From NCBI GenBank assembly GCA_027488935.1, contig JAIYAP010000036.1, positions 1 to 61,448 on the forward strand: 61,448 nucleotides of DNA. Direction: 5' to 3'. Of this stretch, positions 36,425 through 45,675 are shown piece after piece. The notes below the pieces were generated by a model, which did no database searches, was not told where the DNA came from, and saw nothing but the letters and a program-made list of their open reading frames with translations. The translations under genes and the position numbers were made by a program. Position 1 is the first letter of the stretch; the number at the start of each line of letters is the position of its first letter. Source of the stretch: Saprospiraceae bacterium. Its GTDB lineage: Bacteria > Bacteroidota > Bacteroidia > Chitinophagales > Saprospiraceae.

Positions 36425-36856
36425 ATGACGTTTGTCCGTAATGCCATAAGCATGTTTGCTGTAGGCTTGATTACACTGGCTTATAGTGCTTGTACGCCCG
36501 ATTCGAGTGCGCAGAATCGTGTATTGTTAAATGGTCATTGGACGATTTTAAAAGCTTTTCGCAACCAAAAACAAACGGAAACCCTGGATGGCGTATATTT
36601 TACCTTTACGGAAACAAATAAGATGATCACCAATTTGCCCGTGGGGCCAGAGGTGATGACCGATTTTGAATTTAATAAAAATGTGATACAGCAAAAAGGC
36701 AATAAAATATTGGAATATCACATTGACCAAATCAACGATTCTATTTTAGTATTGGGGATTGAATTGCGGGGCATGCCTTTTGAATTGCAATTGCGCCGCG
36801 CCGCCGTACCAGCGGAAGTACCGGTAACGGTGCAAGACACGACTGTATTGCGCTAG
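36425..36856 (+). CDS. Small putative lipoprotein, unknown function
   Basis: This 143-residue protein has a signal sequence with lipobox-like TLAYSAC (lipid on about Cys23). A short beta-rich domain follows (GHWTILKAFRNQKQTE, then DGVYFTFTETNK, then LEYHIDQINDSILVLGIEL). It looks like the small lipocalin-like lipoproteins common in Bacteroidota, where a W near the start and strands of ten residues are typical. It begins 4 bp after cas6 and is probably transcribed with it. A GC-rich stem lies just after the stop (36857-36881) but has no T-run. I recognise no specific family. Confidence 0.7.
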   Translation: MTFVRNAISMFAVGLITLAYSACTPDSSAQNRVLLNGHWTILKAFRNQKQTETLDGVYFTFTETNKMITNLPVGPEVMTDFEFNKNVIQQKGNKILEYHIDQINDSILVLGIELRGMPFELQLRRAAVPAEVPVTVQDTTVLR

Positions 36857-36881
36857 AAATGCTGCCTTTTAGGTAGCATTT
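36857..36881 (+). terminator. Weak hairpin after the small lipoprotein gene
   Basis: AAATGCTGCC (36857-36866) and GGTAGCATTT (36872-36881) form a 10-bp stem with one G-U wobble. There is no clear T-run; the next gene faces it. Confidence 0.35.
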
Positions 36882-36927
36882 AGTATAAATAGCCCAGTAA
36901 GTACATATTATAGGTGCAAAAAGCCTT

Positions 36928-38142
36928 TTACACCCGTTCCAGTACTACCGCATATCCTTGTCCCACGCCGATACACATGGCACATAAGGCATATTGCACG
37001 TTGTTGCGTTGCATGGTGCGCGCGGCACCTAACAATATGCGTGCACCCGACATGCCCAATGGATGTCCCAACGCAATGGCGCCGCCGTTCGGATTGATGC
37101 GCGGGTCGTTGTCGGCCAAGCCTAATTGGCGGGTACAAGCCAAGACCTGGGCTGCAAATGCTTCGTTCAACTCAATGAGGCCGATGTCGGAAAGACTTAC
37201 CCCTGCTTTTTCGAGGGCCAATTGACTGGCTTTTACGGGTCCGATGCCCATAATACGGGGTTCAACACCCACTACGGCACTGCTCAGGATGCGCGCAATC
37301 GGTTGAAATCCATGTGTTTGTACAGCTGACTCGGAAGCGATTAACAAGGCCGCAGCGCCATCATTCAAGCCAGATGCATTGCCAGCGGTTACCGAACCAT
37401 CCTTTTTAAAGGCCGGTTTCAAACGCGCCAAACCTTCCATGGAGGAAGCGGGTTTTATAAACTCATCTTGTGCGACGGTTCGGGTATCCGATTTTCCCTG
37501 GGGTACTTGTACTGGTGCTATTTCTGCCTCAAAAATACCGGCGTTTTGTGCCGCCGCTGCTTTTTGTTGGCTCCAAACGGCAAATTTATCCTGATCTTCC
37601 CGTGAGATACCATACAATTCAACCAGGTTTTCGGCAGTCATGCCCATGGCGTCGGTGCCGTATTGTGCCTGCATGGTCGGATTGATAAAGCGCCAACCAA
37701 AACTGGAGTCATACATTTGTGCATCGGTACCAAACGGTTTGGCCGATTTGCTCATTACATAAGGCGAACGGGTCATGCCTTCAACGCCGCCCGCCAGGAA
37801 TAAATGCCCGTCGCCACTTTGAATGGCGCGTTTGGCGTGGATCACGGCAGCCATACCGCTGGCGCACAAGCGATTCACTGTTTCGCCGGGTACGGTGTAG
37901 GGCAGTCCGGCCAACAGTGCCGCCATACGGGCAACATTGCGGTTGTCTTCACCGGCTTGGTTGGCGCAACCCAGGATCACATCATCGATAAGGGCAGGAT
38001 CAAGGGTTGGGTGCCGCTCGAGGAGGCTGCGCAACACATGGGCGGCCAAATCATCGGTACGTATGGGCGCTAGGACACCGCCAAAATTACCCACAGGGGT
38101 GCGGAGGCCATCAATAATATAAGCAGCAGGAAATTGTTGCAT
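36928..38142 (-). CDS. Acetyl-CoA acyltransferase (thiolase), 3-oxoadipyl-CoA thiolase-like
   Basis: This 404-residue thiolase has the nucleophile Cys93 in VNRLCASGMAAV, His360 in GAIALGHPLGMSGA, and Cys390 in CAMCIGVGQG. It also has the conserved start DGLRTPVGNFGG. It splits beta-ketoacyl-CoA with CoA, or runs in reverse. The NRLCASG signature and the length are closest to PcaF/PaaJ-type 3-oxoadipyl-CoA thiolases. Fatty-acid thiolases are hard to exclude by eye, so no symbol is given. It stands alone, divergent from trxB; the gap holds tandem 14-bp repeats (38237-38270). Confidence 0.93.
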   Translation of the reverse strand: MQQFPAAYIIDGLRTPVGNFGGVLAPIRTDDLAAHVLRSLLERHPTLDPALIDDVILGCANQAGEDNRNVARMAALLAGLPYTVPGETVNRLCASGMAAVIHAKRAIQSGDGHLFLAGGVEGMTRSPYVMSKSAKPFGTDAQMYDSSFGWRFINPTMQAQYGTDAMGMTAENLVELYGISREDQDKFAVWSQQKAAAAQNAGIFEAEIAPVQVPQGKSDTRTVAQDEFIKPASSMEGLARLKPAFKKDGSVTAGNASGLNDGAAALLIASESAVQTHGFQPIARILSSAVVGVEPRIMGIGPVKASQLALEKAGVSLSDIGLIELNEAFAAQVLACTRQLGLADNDPRINPNGGAIALGHPLGMSGARILLGAARTMQRNNVQYALCAMCIGVGQGYAVVLERV

Positions 38143-38236
38143 GTTGTGGTGGTGTCTGGTTTTAATTCCGCTGCAAATATCACAATTGTTCAGGTAAAAA
38201 GTATGGAACCAATCAGATTGTCTTTATGTGAACAAT

Positions 38237-38270
38237 TACACCTAAAAATGATTTTATACACCTAAAAATG
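38237..38270. promoter_or_regulatory. Tandem 14-bp direct repeats upstream of trxB
   Basis: TACACCTAAAAATG occurs twice, exactly 20 bp apart (38237-38250 and 38257-38270), between the thiolase gene and trxB. The spacing is near two helical turns, as for a dimer of dimers. The copies lie just upstream of the candidate trxB -7 element, so an activator or repressor site is plausible but unproven. Confidence 0.45.
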
Positions 38271-38284
38271 GTGCAGGTGCATCG

Positions 38285-38292
38285 TATATTTG
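38285..38292 (+). promoter_or_regulatory. Candidate trxB -7 element (TATATTTG)
   Basis: TATATTTG fits TAnnTTTG and lies 7 bp before ATG 38300, so the mRNA could be almost leaderless. I do not see a -33 TTTG at the usual spacing; the tandem repeats at 38237-38270 may provide activation instead. Confidence 0.35.
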
Positions 38293-38299
38293 CGTGATT

Positions 38300-39229
38300 A
38301 TGGAAAAAGTAAAATGTCTTATCATCGGCTCCGGCCCCGCCGGATATTCAGCGGCAATTTATGCAGCGCGCGCCGGTTTGAATCCGGTGCTTTATACTGG
38401 CCCTCAGCAAGGTGGTCAGCTTATGATTACCAATGAAGTAGATAATTATCCAGGTTACCCGGAAGGCCGGAATGGACCAGAAATGATGGATGATTTTCGT
38501 CGGCAGGCCTTGCGTTTCGATACGGTAATTCGGCAGGAAATGATTGCCAAAGTTGACTTTACCGGTCCGTTGCATAAAGTTTGGTCGGAATCAGGACAAG
38601 AAATTGAATCGCCAGCCATCATTATTGCAACAGGTGCCAGTGCCAAATGGCTGGGTATTCCGGGGGAAGATCGCTTGCAAAACCGCGGGGTATCAGCCTG
38701 TGCGGTATGTGATGGTTTTTTCTTCCGCAAAAAAGAGGTGGTTATTGTAGGCGGTGGCGATACGGCGGCGGAAGAGAGTACTTATTTGGCCAAAATTTGC
38801 AGTAAAGTACACTTGTTGGTGCGTCGCGATGAAATGCGGGCTTCCAAAATCATGCAGCAACGTGTGATGAACACCCCGAATTTGATCGTGCATTGGAATA
38901 CCGAAGCCGAGGAAGTATTGGGCGAAGAGGAAGTAACGGGTGTACGCATCATCAACAATTTAACCAAGGAGGTAAGTGTGTTGCATACTTCGGCGTTTTT
39001 TGTAGCCATTGGGCACAAACCCAATACCGATATTTTTAAAGGCTGGCTCAACCTGGATGAAAGTGGGTACATCCAATCCAAGCCGGGTACGACCTTTACC
39101 AATATAGCGGGTGTATTTGCTTCCGGGGATGCACAAGATAAGGTGTATCGTCAGGCGATTACCGCAGCAGGTACAGGTTGTATGGCTGCCTTGGATGCGG
39201 AGCGCTATTTGGTAGAACAAGGACTGTAA
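38300..39229 (+). CDS. trxB: Thioredoxin-disulfide reductase
   Basis: This 309-residue flavoenzyme has the FAD-binding GSGPAGYSAAIYAARAGL near the start and the redox-active CAVC (C134/C137) in VSACAVCDGFF. The NADPH motif GGGDTAAEEST and the C-terminal FAD motif GVFASGDAQD follow. It reduces thioredoxin with NADPH in the cytoplasm. Length and motif order match bacterial TrxB. ATG 38300 is chosen over the in-frame GTG 6 bp upstream. The next gene starts one base after its stop. Tandem repeats upstream may regulate it. A secreted thioredoxin-like protein lies elsewhere in the window (3399-7967), but a direct link is not implied. Confidence 0.96.
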   Translation: MEKVKCLIIGSGPAGYSAAIYAARAGLNPVLYTGPQQGGQLMITNEVDNYPGYPEGRNGPEMMDDFRRQALRFDTVIRQEMIAKVDFTGPLHKVWSESGQEIESPAIIIATGASAKWLGIPGEDRLQNRGVSACAVCDGFFFRKKEVVIVGGGDTAAEESTYLAKICSKVHLLVRRDEMRASKIMQQRVMNTPNLIVHWNTEAEEVLGEEEVTGVRIINNLTKEVSVLHTSAFFVAIGHKPNTDIFKGWLNLDESGYIQSKPGTTFTNIAGVFASGDAQDKVYRQAITAAGTGCMAALDAERYLVEQGL

Positions 39230-39230
39230 G

Positions 39231-40361
39231 GTGCGAGAAACAATCGGGATCCGGGTGCGTTGGCTGCTTGTATTGGGCTTGCTGGCGGGTATGGCTTTGT
39301 CATGGCCTTTATGGATTCCGTTTGGCCGAATGGGATTTCCCATGGTGCCCTTGTTTGCCTGGCTTGGGCAAATGCCTGTTTTCTTGACGTTGATTTCGAT
39401 TGCTATAGTTATATCCGGGGTCTTTTTGCTGCTGTTTCCGGCGCAAAAAGGCCCTTTTTTATGGATGACAGCCTTATTGTTCGTAGGCTTTGTGCTTGAT
39501 TTGAATACGGCCCAACCTTGGGCTTGGTTTTACTGCCTGATCTTGATTGCGTTCTATTTTTCGGCGTTTTCGAACGATCCTGTACCGTTGGCCGGTTTGC
39601 AAATTGTCTTGCTGGGGGTATATGGATGGGGTGGAATGTATAAGATCACCCCTTATTTTGCCGTAGATAATTTACCCTGGTTTTTTAGTGCGTTTTCCTG
39701 GTTGGAACCTTTGGGGAAGTTGCCAGCCTTGGGGTATGCCCTTGCAATCGGAGAAGCCTGTTTTGTGCTGGGTTTGTGTTGGCACAGTACCAGGCAGTTT
39801 ACCCGCGTGGTAGTTGTGCTGTTTCATCTCAGCATTTGCCTTATTTTAAGTCCGGTTGGTTTGAATTGGAATTTGGTCGTTTTGCCCTGGAACCTGGCTA
39901 TGGCGGGTATGGTTTGGATGCTTTTTGATTCCAAGCAGCCATTTATCCTACCCAAGCAGCCTTTATTTCGCATATTTATTGGGGTAGTATGCTTGGGGCC
40001 AGCCCTCAACCTGATGGGAGCATGGCCGGATGCTTTTTCATGGAAACTATACAGCAATACCCAGGCGGAGGCCACTTTTTACAATCCAAAAGGCAAGGCA
40101 CCCTGTGCTGATTTGCAAGTCATTTGGACGAAAATGGCGTTTAATGAACAGCAGTATTTATTGCTCGATGATTGGTCGAACGACGCGTTAAAAGCCCCTT
40201 TACACTCCAGCAAACAGGTGTTTTGGGCACTGGGCCGTCATTTGTGCCAATGCGAAGAAGTATCCGATTCAGCTGGGATATACATGCTCCAGGTAAATCC
40301 CTGGAACCGGGCAGCCGAACGGATGGATTTTTATCCTTGTGCTTTGCTCAAGGCGCAATAG
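39231..40361 (+). CDS. Multi-pass membrane protein, HTTM-like
   Basis: This 376-residue protein has about eight hydrophobic helices in the first 290 residues and a soluble C-terminal part of about 85 residues. The helical part (WFYCLILIAFYFSAF, VYGWGGMYKITPYFAVDNLPWFF, VVLPWNLAMAGMVW) resembles HTTM/vitamin-K-dependent-carboxylase-like proteins, but the match is loose. The start is GTG 39231, one base after the trxB stop, so translation is likely coupled. The C-terminal part (residues about 290-376) has several Cys and ends in a hydrophilic tail. No function is assigned. Confidence 0.65.
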   Translation: MRETIGIRVRWLLVLGLLAGMALSWPLWIPFGRMGFPMVPLFAWLGQMPVFLTLISIAIVISGVFLLLFPAQKGPFLWMTALLFVGFVLDLNTAQPWAWFYCLILIAFYFSAFSNDPVPLAGLQIVLLGVYGWGGMYKITPYFAVDNLPWFFSAFSWLEPLGKLPALGYALAIGEACFVLGLCWHSTRQFTRVVVVLFHLSICLILSPVGLNWNLVVLPWNLAMAGMVWMLFDSKQPFILPKQPLFRIFIGVVCLGPALNLMGAWPDAFSWKLYSNTQAEATFYNPKGKAPCADLQVIWTKMAFNEQQYLLLDDWSNDALKAPLHSSKQVFWALGRHLCQCEEVSDSAGIYMLQVNPWNRAAERMDFYPCALLKAQ

Positions 40362-40363
40362 TA

Positions 40364-40978
40364 TTAGCGCATTTTAGGCGTGCGCCGTTTTCCACCAGGT
40401 CGGAAGCCTTTGCCACCCATCATGCCCATCATGCTTGGGTTCATGGGCGATTGTGCCAATTGCTTCATTTGTTTGTCCACTTCCTTGATTTGTTCTTTCA
40501 ACATCGGTTCGGTGATGTTGAGTTTTTTCAAGTCAGCAAATTGATTGATGGCCGATTGCCGGTTGTTTTTAGAGGCTGCAATCATGACCAACTGTAGCAT
40601 GGCGGCGCCTTTTTCATTATCGGAGGGCAAACCGGCGGCGAGCGATTTTTTCAACCAGGTTTCAGCCGAAACAAAATCCTTGCGTTGCATATCGATGGCG
40701 CCTTTGGTCATAAAATACACACCTTTGTAACCCATCAGCAAAGTACCCGGGAAAAACGTCAATTTTAAACGTGCCTCAGCCGCATCCAGTTGTTGCTGGC
40801 CAATTAACTGGTTGGTCGACATAATGGTGCCCAGCAACAAATAACCGATCAGCAGCACAACGCCAACCAGGATGAACGGGAAACCATACCAAAAGCCGTA
40901 AGCAAATGAAAGTGCAAGACCACCCAAGATACCACCAAGGATCAGGGCAAAACGCAGGTAAATATTTATTGTAAACAT
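40364..40978 (-). CDS. Membrane protein with TPR-like cytosolic part
   Basis: This 204-residue protein has two N-terminal membrane helices (about residues 8-28 and 33-52). A helical domain of about 110 residues follows with TPR-like repeats (LDAAEARLKLT, DFVSAETWLKKSLAAGL, NEKGAAMLQLVMIAASKNN). A Met/Gly-rich basic tail (MMGMMGGKGFRPGGKRR) ends the protein. ATG 40978 is chosen because residues upstream of it are Asn/Ser-rich and do not form a signal. It converges with the HTTM-like gene; the stops are 2 bp apart. Function unknown. Confidence 0.7.
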   Translation of the reverse strand: MFTINIYLRFALILGGILGGLALSFAYGFWYGFPFILVGVVLLIGYLLLGTIMSTNQLIGQQQLDAAEARLKLTFFPGTLLMGYKGVYFMTKGAIDMQRKDFVSAETWLKKSLAAGLPSDNEKGAAMLQLVMIAASKNNRQSAINQFADLKKLNITEPMLKEQIKEVDKQMKQLAQSPMNPSMMGMMGGKGFRPGGKRRTPKMR

Positions 40979-41049
40979 GCTGTTGCTGCTAAATGTTAAA
41001 TTGTTTGACGAGGTGCCATTCGATGCGACCTCGTTTTGAACCCGCAAAA

Positions 41050-41092
41050 TTAAAAAAGCCTGCGCTGCAAGTATGCAGCAAGCAGGCTTTTC
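41050..41092 (-). terminator. Rho-independent terminator of the 147-residue lipoprotein gene
   Basis: Read leftward, AAAAGCCTGC (41091-41082) and GCAGGCTTTT (41063-41054) form a long stem, extended by a GCTGC/GCAGC pairing, followed by TTTTTTAATTTT (41057-41046). It lies about 20 bp after the stop of the gene at 41113-41556. Confidence 0.75.
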
Positions 41093-41112
41093 TGTGTTTT
41101 GTTGAAATTTTT

Positions 41113-41556
41113 TTACAAACGTTTGAAATACAAGCCGCGGCCCATGTTGCCTACGGGGAGGTATTGCAAGACTTCTTTATTGCAAGCGGTTACCACATTA
41201 CATTGCACGGTGCCATCTTTTTCTTTTTCTGTAAAACACCATCCATCTGTTTCGGTACCTGGATGTTCACTGACGCAAGGCGTTTGATCACATGCGCCAT
41301 TAATTTCTACGTCTACTTCCATCGTAAGTTGATTGCCATTCAAATGCCGCATTTTGTTGCCAATGAACTCAATTACATAGGTGGAATCTTGGTCACTTAG
41401 CCACTTTCCTTGTAGTGTTTCCAGTAATTCATCCTCCGCAGGTCCAGATTTGGGCAAATTAGCCGTATTGGTATCGGGACGTTTTGGGCCAATATTAGAG
41501 TTACAGGCTGCGCTCAAAAGCAGAAGCAGCACAGAAATTGAAAGCAATTTTGTCAT
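41113..41556 (-). CDS. Cys-containing small lipoprotein, unknown
   Basis: This 147-residue protein has a lipoprotein signal (MTKLLSISVLLLLLSAAC, lipid on Cys18) and a short domain with ETLQGKWLSDQDSTYVIEFI near the start. This is a lipocalin/META-like start, with W followed by strands. Several Cys follow (CDQTPCVS, DGWCFTEKE, QCNVVTAC), probably in disulfides. It lies between the TonB-receptor-linked lipoprotein and a membrane protein, on the same strand as both. A strong terminator follows (41050-41092). I recognise no named family. Confidence 0.7.
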   Translation of the reverse strand: MTKLLSISVLLLLLSAACNSNIGPKRPDTNTANLPKSGPAEDELLETLQGKWLSDQDSTYVIEFIGNKMRHLNGNQLTMEVDVEINGACDQTPCVSEHPGTETDGWCFTEKEKDGTVQCNVVTACNKEVLQYLPVGNMGRGLYFKRL

Positions 41557-41665
41557 GCGATGTAGATTATATAAGGTTCAAGGGGGCAAAGAAAATGTGA
41601 TTTTTTGCGGCATTAAATGAACAAGATGTTAATGACATGTATTTTAACACTTTTTTACCCCTTTA

Positions 41666-42208
41666 TTACATGCAATCTTCGCATTTATAAACCGTGAAAC
41701 CGAAGTTATCGCCAGGACCATATAAGAAAGCAATGGACATGCCCTGATCGGATGATTCTAACTCCACGGTATAATGGATGTGGTGGTGGTTGTCGTATTC
41801 AAACGACCGACCATCGGCTTGCAGCTTGAAGTTGCTGTGTTCCGACAAACAATAAGGGAAATGGTTGCTGGTATACAATTCGAGGGTCCGGTTGGGCGAT
41901 ACACGCAGCATAAATGAACTGGCGATATTGCCAAAATGCACGACGGCTTTGTACACGCCCGGACCAATTCCTACCCGGCGCAAGTGGGCATTTACCGGAT
42001 CGCCTGTGAGGGGCGGGGCTTCCGGGAAATGCGCATCACACCAACTACCCGCTGCTTTGTAATCTTTTACAACAGGGCCTTTGGCGAATTCAAAGTGTGG
42101 ACCCGCTGTAATTGCTGGTTTATTTTGGGCCTGATCGGCCGTGCCGGTTCCGCAAGCGACCAGGAAAAGGGCAAAAAAGCCCAAAATGCCAGCGATCTGA
42201 TTTATCAT
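41666..42208 (-). CDS. His/Cys-rich lipoprotein downstream of a TonB receptor
   Basis: This 180-residue protein has a lipoprotein signal (LGFFALFLVAC, lipid on Cys19) and a beta-rich domain with a His cluster (YDNHHHIHYTVEL). It ends in a CxxC (YKCEDCM). The His cluster and CxxC suggest a metal site, but this is inference. The ATG at 42208 starts 4 bp after the stop of the upstream TonB receptor; an alternative ATG at 42229 would overlap that gene by 17 bp, so 42208 is used. The gene is the last of the leftward envelope operon. No named family is recognised. Confidence 0.75.
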   Translation of the reverse strand: MINQIAGILGFFALFLVACGTGTADQAQNKPAITAGPHFEFAKGPVVKDYKAAGSWCDAHFPEAPPLTGDPVNAHLRRVGIGPGVYKAVVHFGNIASSFMLRVSPNRTLELYTSNHFPYCLSEHSNFKLQADGRSFEYDNHHHIHYTVELESSDQGMSIAFLYGPGDNFGFTVYKCEDCM

Positions 42209-42212
42209 AGGG

Positions 42213-44513
42213 TTATATTTTCCAGTCAAGCCGAAGGGTGAAATTGCGGGGCGCTTCCATCAAGGCCGGGCGCAAAGTGTATTCAAGGTTCAACAGGTTA
42301 TTACACAATGCGCTGATTTTCAATTGTTTTGAAATTTTGTAAGAAAGGCGCACATCCAACAAGGTATAACCGCTGTTGTTTTTATTGCGGAAACTTTTCA
42401 CCCCAGGCAAGGTTTCCTGGAACAACAAGTCGATGGATTCCATGAAACTATTGTATTGTGCCGAAAGGCCTAAGCCGAAACCGTTTAAGACATATTCTGC
42501 ATCGGCTTTAAAGGAATCGCGGAAACGGTATTTTAACACATTGCGGGTGGTATCCGAACTGCCCCAAAAGGAATTTTGATCCTGGCTGAAGATTTTGTAA
42601 CGCGGGTCGGTTTTGGTGTAACCGGCCAATAAAAACAATTGTCCCGGTCCCAATTTACCTTGCCCCAGCACCGAAATTTCGAGGCCTCGGATACGGGTAT
42701 CGCCCTGGTTTTTGGATTGGAACACCGCGCCATCCAAACTAAAGCTCGAAAAAACGAACTCCATCATTTGTTGATATTCTTGCCAAAAAGCCGCCACATC
42801 CACATAACCGTACCAGGAACCTATTTTCATGCCCTGTTTGATGCCAATTTCGGTCGACCAGCCGGTTTCAGAAATCAGGTCGGGATTTGGACCAACACCT
42901 GCAAATGAGCTAAACTTGGTGGTAATGAATTTTTCGGCAATGGTCGGGTAACGGTAGGCCTGGCCCCAGGAAGCACGCAAATAGGTGGCTTTTCCCAACT
43001 GATAATTGGCGCCCACGCGAAATACCGGCTTGGATTCGGAAGAACGGCCATTCGGAATGGTATCAAAGGTGTTATTGGCCAAACGGATTACCTCGGGACT
43101 AAAGATTTTATTCTGTTCATACCGCACGCCTGCCGACAGGTTGAGGCGTTTGATGCCGCTATAGTCGAGTTGCAGGTATCCCGCCAGGTTTTCCGAAGCA
43201 TACCGTCCGTTATATAATTCGGCATTTACTTTGGTCCGAATACCCACTACACCGGCGGTTGCGATTAATCCAATGCTGCTCATTTGGCGCTGGAACTGGT
43301 ATTCGCCATACACCATTTGGCTGCCGTTGCTTTGGTTGCCGCTGTTTCTGTTGTTAATAGAGTAAAAACGGCCTAAAAACTTATGCCGATTGCCGGAGCG
43401 GTCGAAATATTGCACCGAAGGATCAATGGTGTAGCGCAGGCGTCCTTTAGAAAACGAAGCAGAATTGAGGCCTGCCTGGAGGGATAGGGTAGAGTCGCCG
43501 CCCCAAATAAAGAAACTGCCGCTCCGGCCCAGATTGAAGTTGGAATTGAGGCCAATGGTAAGGCGGTCATTTACCTGATATCTGAAATTGGGGGTAATTC
43601 GGCCATACCGGCTGTAGGAGTCTTTGTTGTAATTATCGCGGTACAGGGCATAGGCACCCACGACCATATCGAGTTTGCCAAATTTGCGGCGGTGCACGAA
43701 ACTCATGCCCGTTTCTACCGGTTGTTGGATGCCGGAGGTATCGGAACCCCACCATTTTGCCGATTTGGTGCGTGGGGTATCCCAGGTTTTCCCGAAAACG
43801 GCCACTTCTGTTTCGGGTTTGTCTTTTGCAAAACCGGTGCGAATATTAATAATGCCGTTCATGGCTGAAGACCCATACAGGGCAGAAGCAGCACCTTTTA
43901 GCACTTCCACCTGGGCAATGTTTTCGATCGGGAAATCTTCCCAGTTCGGAAAACCGGCGTCTACTTGCAGGGCAGGAATGTCGTCTACCAGGATCAACAC
44001 CCGGGTGCCCGCACCGTAGGAAAACCCGGCGCCGCTGCGTATACTGGCTTGGCCGTCGAGGATGCTCACGCCGGGCACTTTGGTAAGTACTTTATCGACC
44101 GAAGTACTGTTGGTGTTTTCGATGAGGCGGGGTTTGAGCACATCGAGGGAAACAGTGACCTGGCCGAGGGGTTTTTCAAATTTGCCGGACGTGACGGTCA
44201 CTTGTTCGAGCAGGTTATCGGCGCTGCTGAGGGTAATATCCTGCACATTGTTTTGTCCGGGGAGGAGGCGCACGGATTGTTTGCGGGTTTCGTAGCCTGT
44301 AATGGACCAACTGATTTCGTAACTGCCTGCGGGCAATTCGAGGCTGTAATTGCCTTCGAGGTCGGTCGCGCCGCCGGAAATACCCGCTTTAACGGTTACG
44401 CCAAAAAGGGCTTCTTTACTGGATGCATCGGTTACTTTGCCTTTCAGGGTTGCATTTTGTCCAAAAAGGGGGGCAAAAACTGAAAAGCACAATAGAAATG
44501 GGATGATTTTCAT
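42213..44513 (-). CDS. TonB-dependent receptor with carboxypeptidase-like N-terminal domain
   Basis: This 766-residue outer-membrane protein has a signal peptide ([19 protein letters not shown]). A carboxypeptidase-regulatory-like domain follows (about 22-105, [20 protein letters not shown]), then a TonB plug ([16 protein letters not shown], then [12 protein letters not shown], then [20 protein letters not shown]) and a beta-barrel ending in [10 protein letters not shown]. It takes up large molecules or metal complexes using TonB energy. No SusD partner is next to it. It lies 35 bp downstream of the UpxY gene and 4 bp before a His/Cys-rich lipoprotein gene. The substrate is not known. Confidence 0.92.
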   Translation of the reverse strand: MKIIPFLLCFSVFAPLFGQNATLKGKVTDASSKEALFGVTVKAGISGGATDLEGNYSLELPAGSYEISWSITGYETRKQSVRLLPGQNNVQDITLSSADNLLEQVTVTSGKFEKPLGQVTVSLDVLKPRLIENTNSTSVDKVLTKVPGVSILDGQASIRSGAGFSYGAGTRVLILVDDIPALQVDAGFPNWEDFPIENIAQVEVLKGAASALYGSSAMNGIINIRTGFAKDKPETEVAVFGKTWDTPRTKSAKWWGSDTSGIQQPVETGMSFVHRRKFGKLDMVVGAYALYRDNYNKDSYSRYGRITPNFRYQVNDRLTIGLNSNFNLGRSGSFFIWGGDSTLSLQAGLNSASFSKGRLRYTIDPSVQYFDRSGNRHKFLGRFYSINNRNSGNQSNGSQMVYGEYQFQRQMSSIGLIATAGVVGIRTKVNAELYNGRYASENLAGYLQLDYSGIKRLNLSAGVRYEQNKIFSPEVIRLANNTFDTIPNGRSSESKPVFRVGANYQLGKATYLRASWGQAYRYPTIAEKFITTKFSSFAGVGPNPDLISETGWSTEIGIKQGMKIGSWYGYVDVAAFWQEYQQMMEFVFSSFSLDGAVFQSKNQGDTRIRGLEISVLGQGKLGPGQLFLLAGYTKTDPRYKIFSQDQNSFWGSSDTTRNVLKYRFRDSFKADAEYVLNGFGLGLSAQYNSFMESIDLLFQETLPGVKSFRNKNNSGYTLLDVRLSYKISKQLKISALCNNLLNLEYTLRPALMEAPRNFTLRLDWKI

Positions 44514-44548
44514 AGATGTCTGAACACATTTGATTGAAAAAAACAAGA

Positions 44549-45103
44549 CTATTCTACCGGGCGGGTCGTATTCTCCAGGAATGCGATGTCTACGCTGATT
44601 AAAAGGGTGTATCCTAATTGGGAAAGTTCTACTTGCATTTTGCGTTTCCCTTCTACTTTTACAATGCGGCCGCGCATCCCGAGGAGGTTGCCGGCGCTGA
44701 TTTCTACGGTATCGCCTTCTGTAAATTTTCCGGGTACAGCTTCTACTTCCAGGTCTGTTTCGAGCGTAATGCGGCGCAATATTTCTATTTCCGCTTCAGG
44801 AATCGCAAACAAGTCTTTCGCAAATTTTACAAAACCGGCCACATTTTCTGTTTCCAGCACGGGCACGTAATCTGCTTTCACAATTTTCACAAAAATATAG
44901 CAATTGATGAGGGGTTTTTCCACCATGCGGGTGCTTCTGGTGTACTTCCGCATCAGTTTTTGGATGGGCAACCAGGCGTGAATGCCTTTTTTGCTCAACA
45001 TGCGTTGCACAAACTTTTCACTTTTAGAGCGGGTATGTACCGCAAACCAACGCGGCTCGGTTTCGTGGAGTTGGTTGGTTGGATTTTGTATAGGAGTAGC
45101 CAT
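44549..45103 (-). CDS. UpxY-family NusG paralogue (transcription antiterminator)
   Basis: This 184-residue protein has an N-terminal NusG (NGN) domain ([20 protein letters not shown], then [18 protein letters not shown], then [11 protein letters not shown]). A C-terminal KOW domain follows ([20 protein letters not shown]). Length and sequence fit UpxY/RfaH-like specialised NusG proteins, which help RNA polymerase through long surface-polysaccharide operons. The start codon overlaps the upstream acetyltransferase stop (TAATG). Unlike typical UpxY it is fourth in the operon, not first, and a TonB receptor gene follows it. Its target operon may be this one or one elsewhere. Confidence 0.9.
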   Translation of the reverse strand: MATPIQNPTNQLHETEPRWFAVHTRSKSEKFVQRMLSKKGIHAWLPIQKLMRKYTRSTRMVEKPLINCYIFVKIVKADYVPVLETENVAGFVKFAKDLFAIPEAEIEILRRITLETDLEVEAVPGKFTEGDTVEISAGNLLGMRGRIVKVEGKRKMQVELSQLGYTLLISVDIAFLENTTRPVE

Positions 45104-45675
45104 TAGTTTATTTCGCTTACCGTTCCTGCTTCAAGTTGATAGATCGCACCGCTTTCAGGACAATTGGCCCGACCCGCTGCGTCAAACTGCAAGCGATGGC
45201 CATATTTGCTCACCCAACCCATTTGTCGGGCCGGATTGCCCACCACCAGGGCGTAATCGGGTACACTTTTGGTCACCACCGCACCTGCGCCGATCAGGCA
45301 ATAGGCGCCTAAGGTTACACCACAGATAATGGTCGCATTGGCCCCAATACTGCAGCCCCGTTTGAGCAGGGTGTCGCGGTATTCTGTTTTGCGCTCCAAA
45401 AAGCTGCGTGGATTAATGACATTGGTAAATACCGCCGATGGACCAAGGAACACATCATCTTCACACCGAATGCCCGTGTAAAGGGAAACGTTGTTTTGCA
45501 CTTTTACCCCGTTTCCCAGGCTTACCCCGGTGGCAACAAATACATTTTGGCCCAAAATACAACGCGCGCCAATGACACTGCCCGACATGAGGTGGCAAAA
45601 ATGCCAGATTTTGCTACCTGCCCCAATTTGGCAACCTTCGTCGACAATAGCGGTAGGATGTACGTAATATTCCAT
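45103..45675 (-). CDS. Hexapeptide-repeat acetyltransferase, WbpD/WlbB-like
   Basis: This 190-residue left-handed beta-helix protein is built of [LIV]-G-x4 repeats ([37 protein letters not shown]). It has the conserved [20 protein letters not shown] and [20 protein letters not shown], very close to WbpD/WlbB. Those enzymes acetylate UDP-2-acetamido-3-amino-2,3-dideoxy-glucuronate for surface sugars. ATG 45675 overlaps the upstream Wzi stop (TAATG), and its own stop overlaps the UpxY start in the same way. The other WbpABEI genes are not in the window, so the pathway must be completed elsewhere. Confidence 0.88.
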   Translation of the reverse strand: MEYYVHPTAIVDEGCQIGAGSKIWHFCHLMSGSVIGARCILGQNVFVATGVSLGNGVKVQNNVSLYTGIRCEDDVFLGPSAVFTNVINPRSFLERKTEYRDTLLKRGCSIGANATIICGVTLGAYCLIGAGAVVTKSVPDYALVVGNPARQMGWVSKYGHRLQFDAAGRANCPESGAIYQLEAGTVSEIN

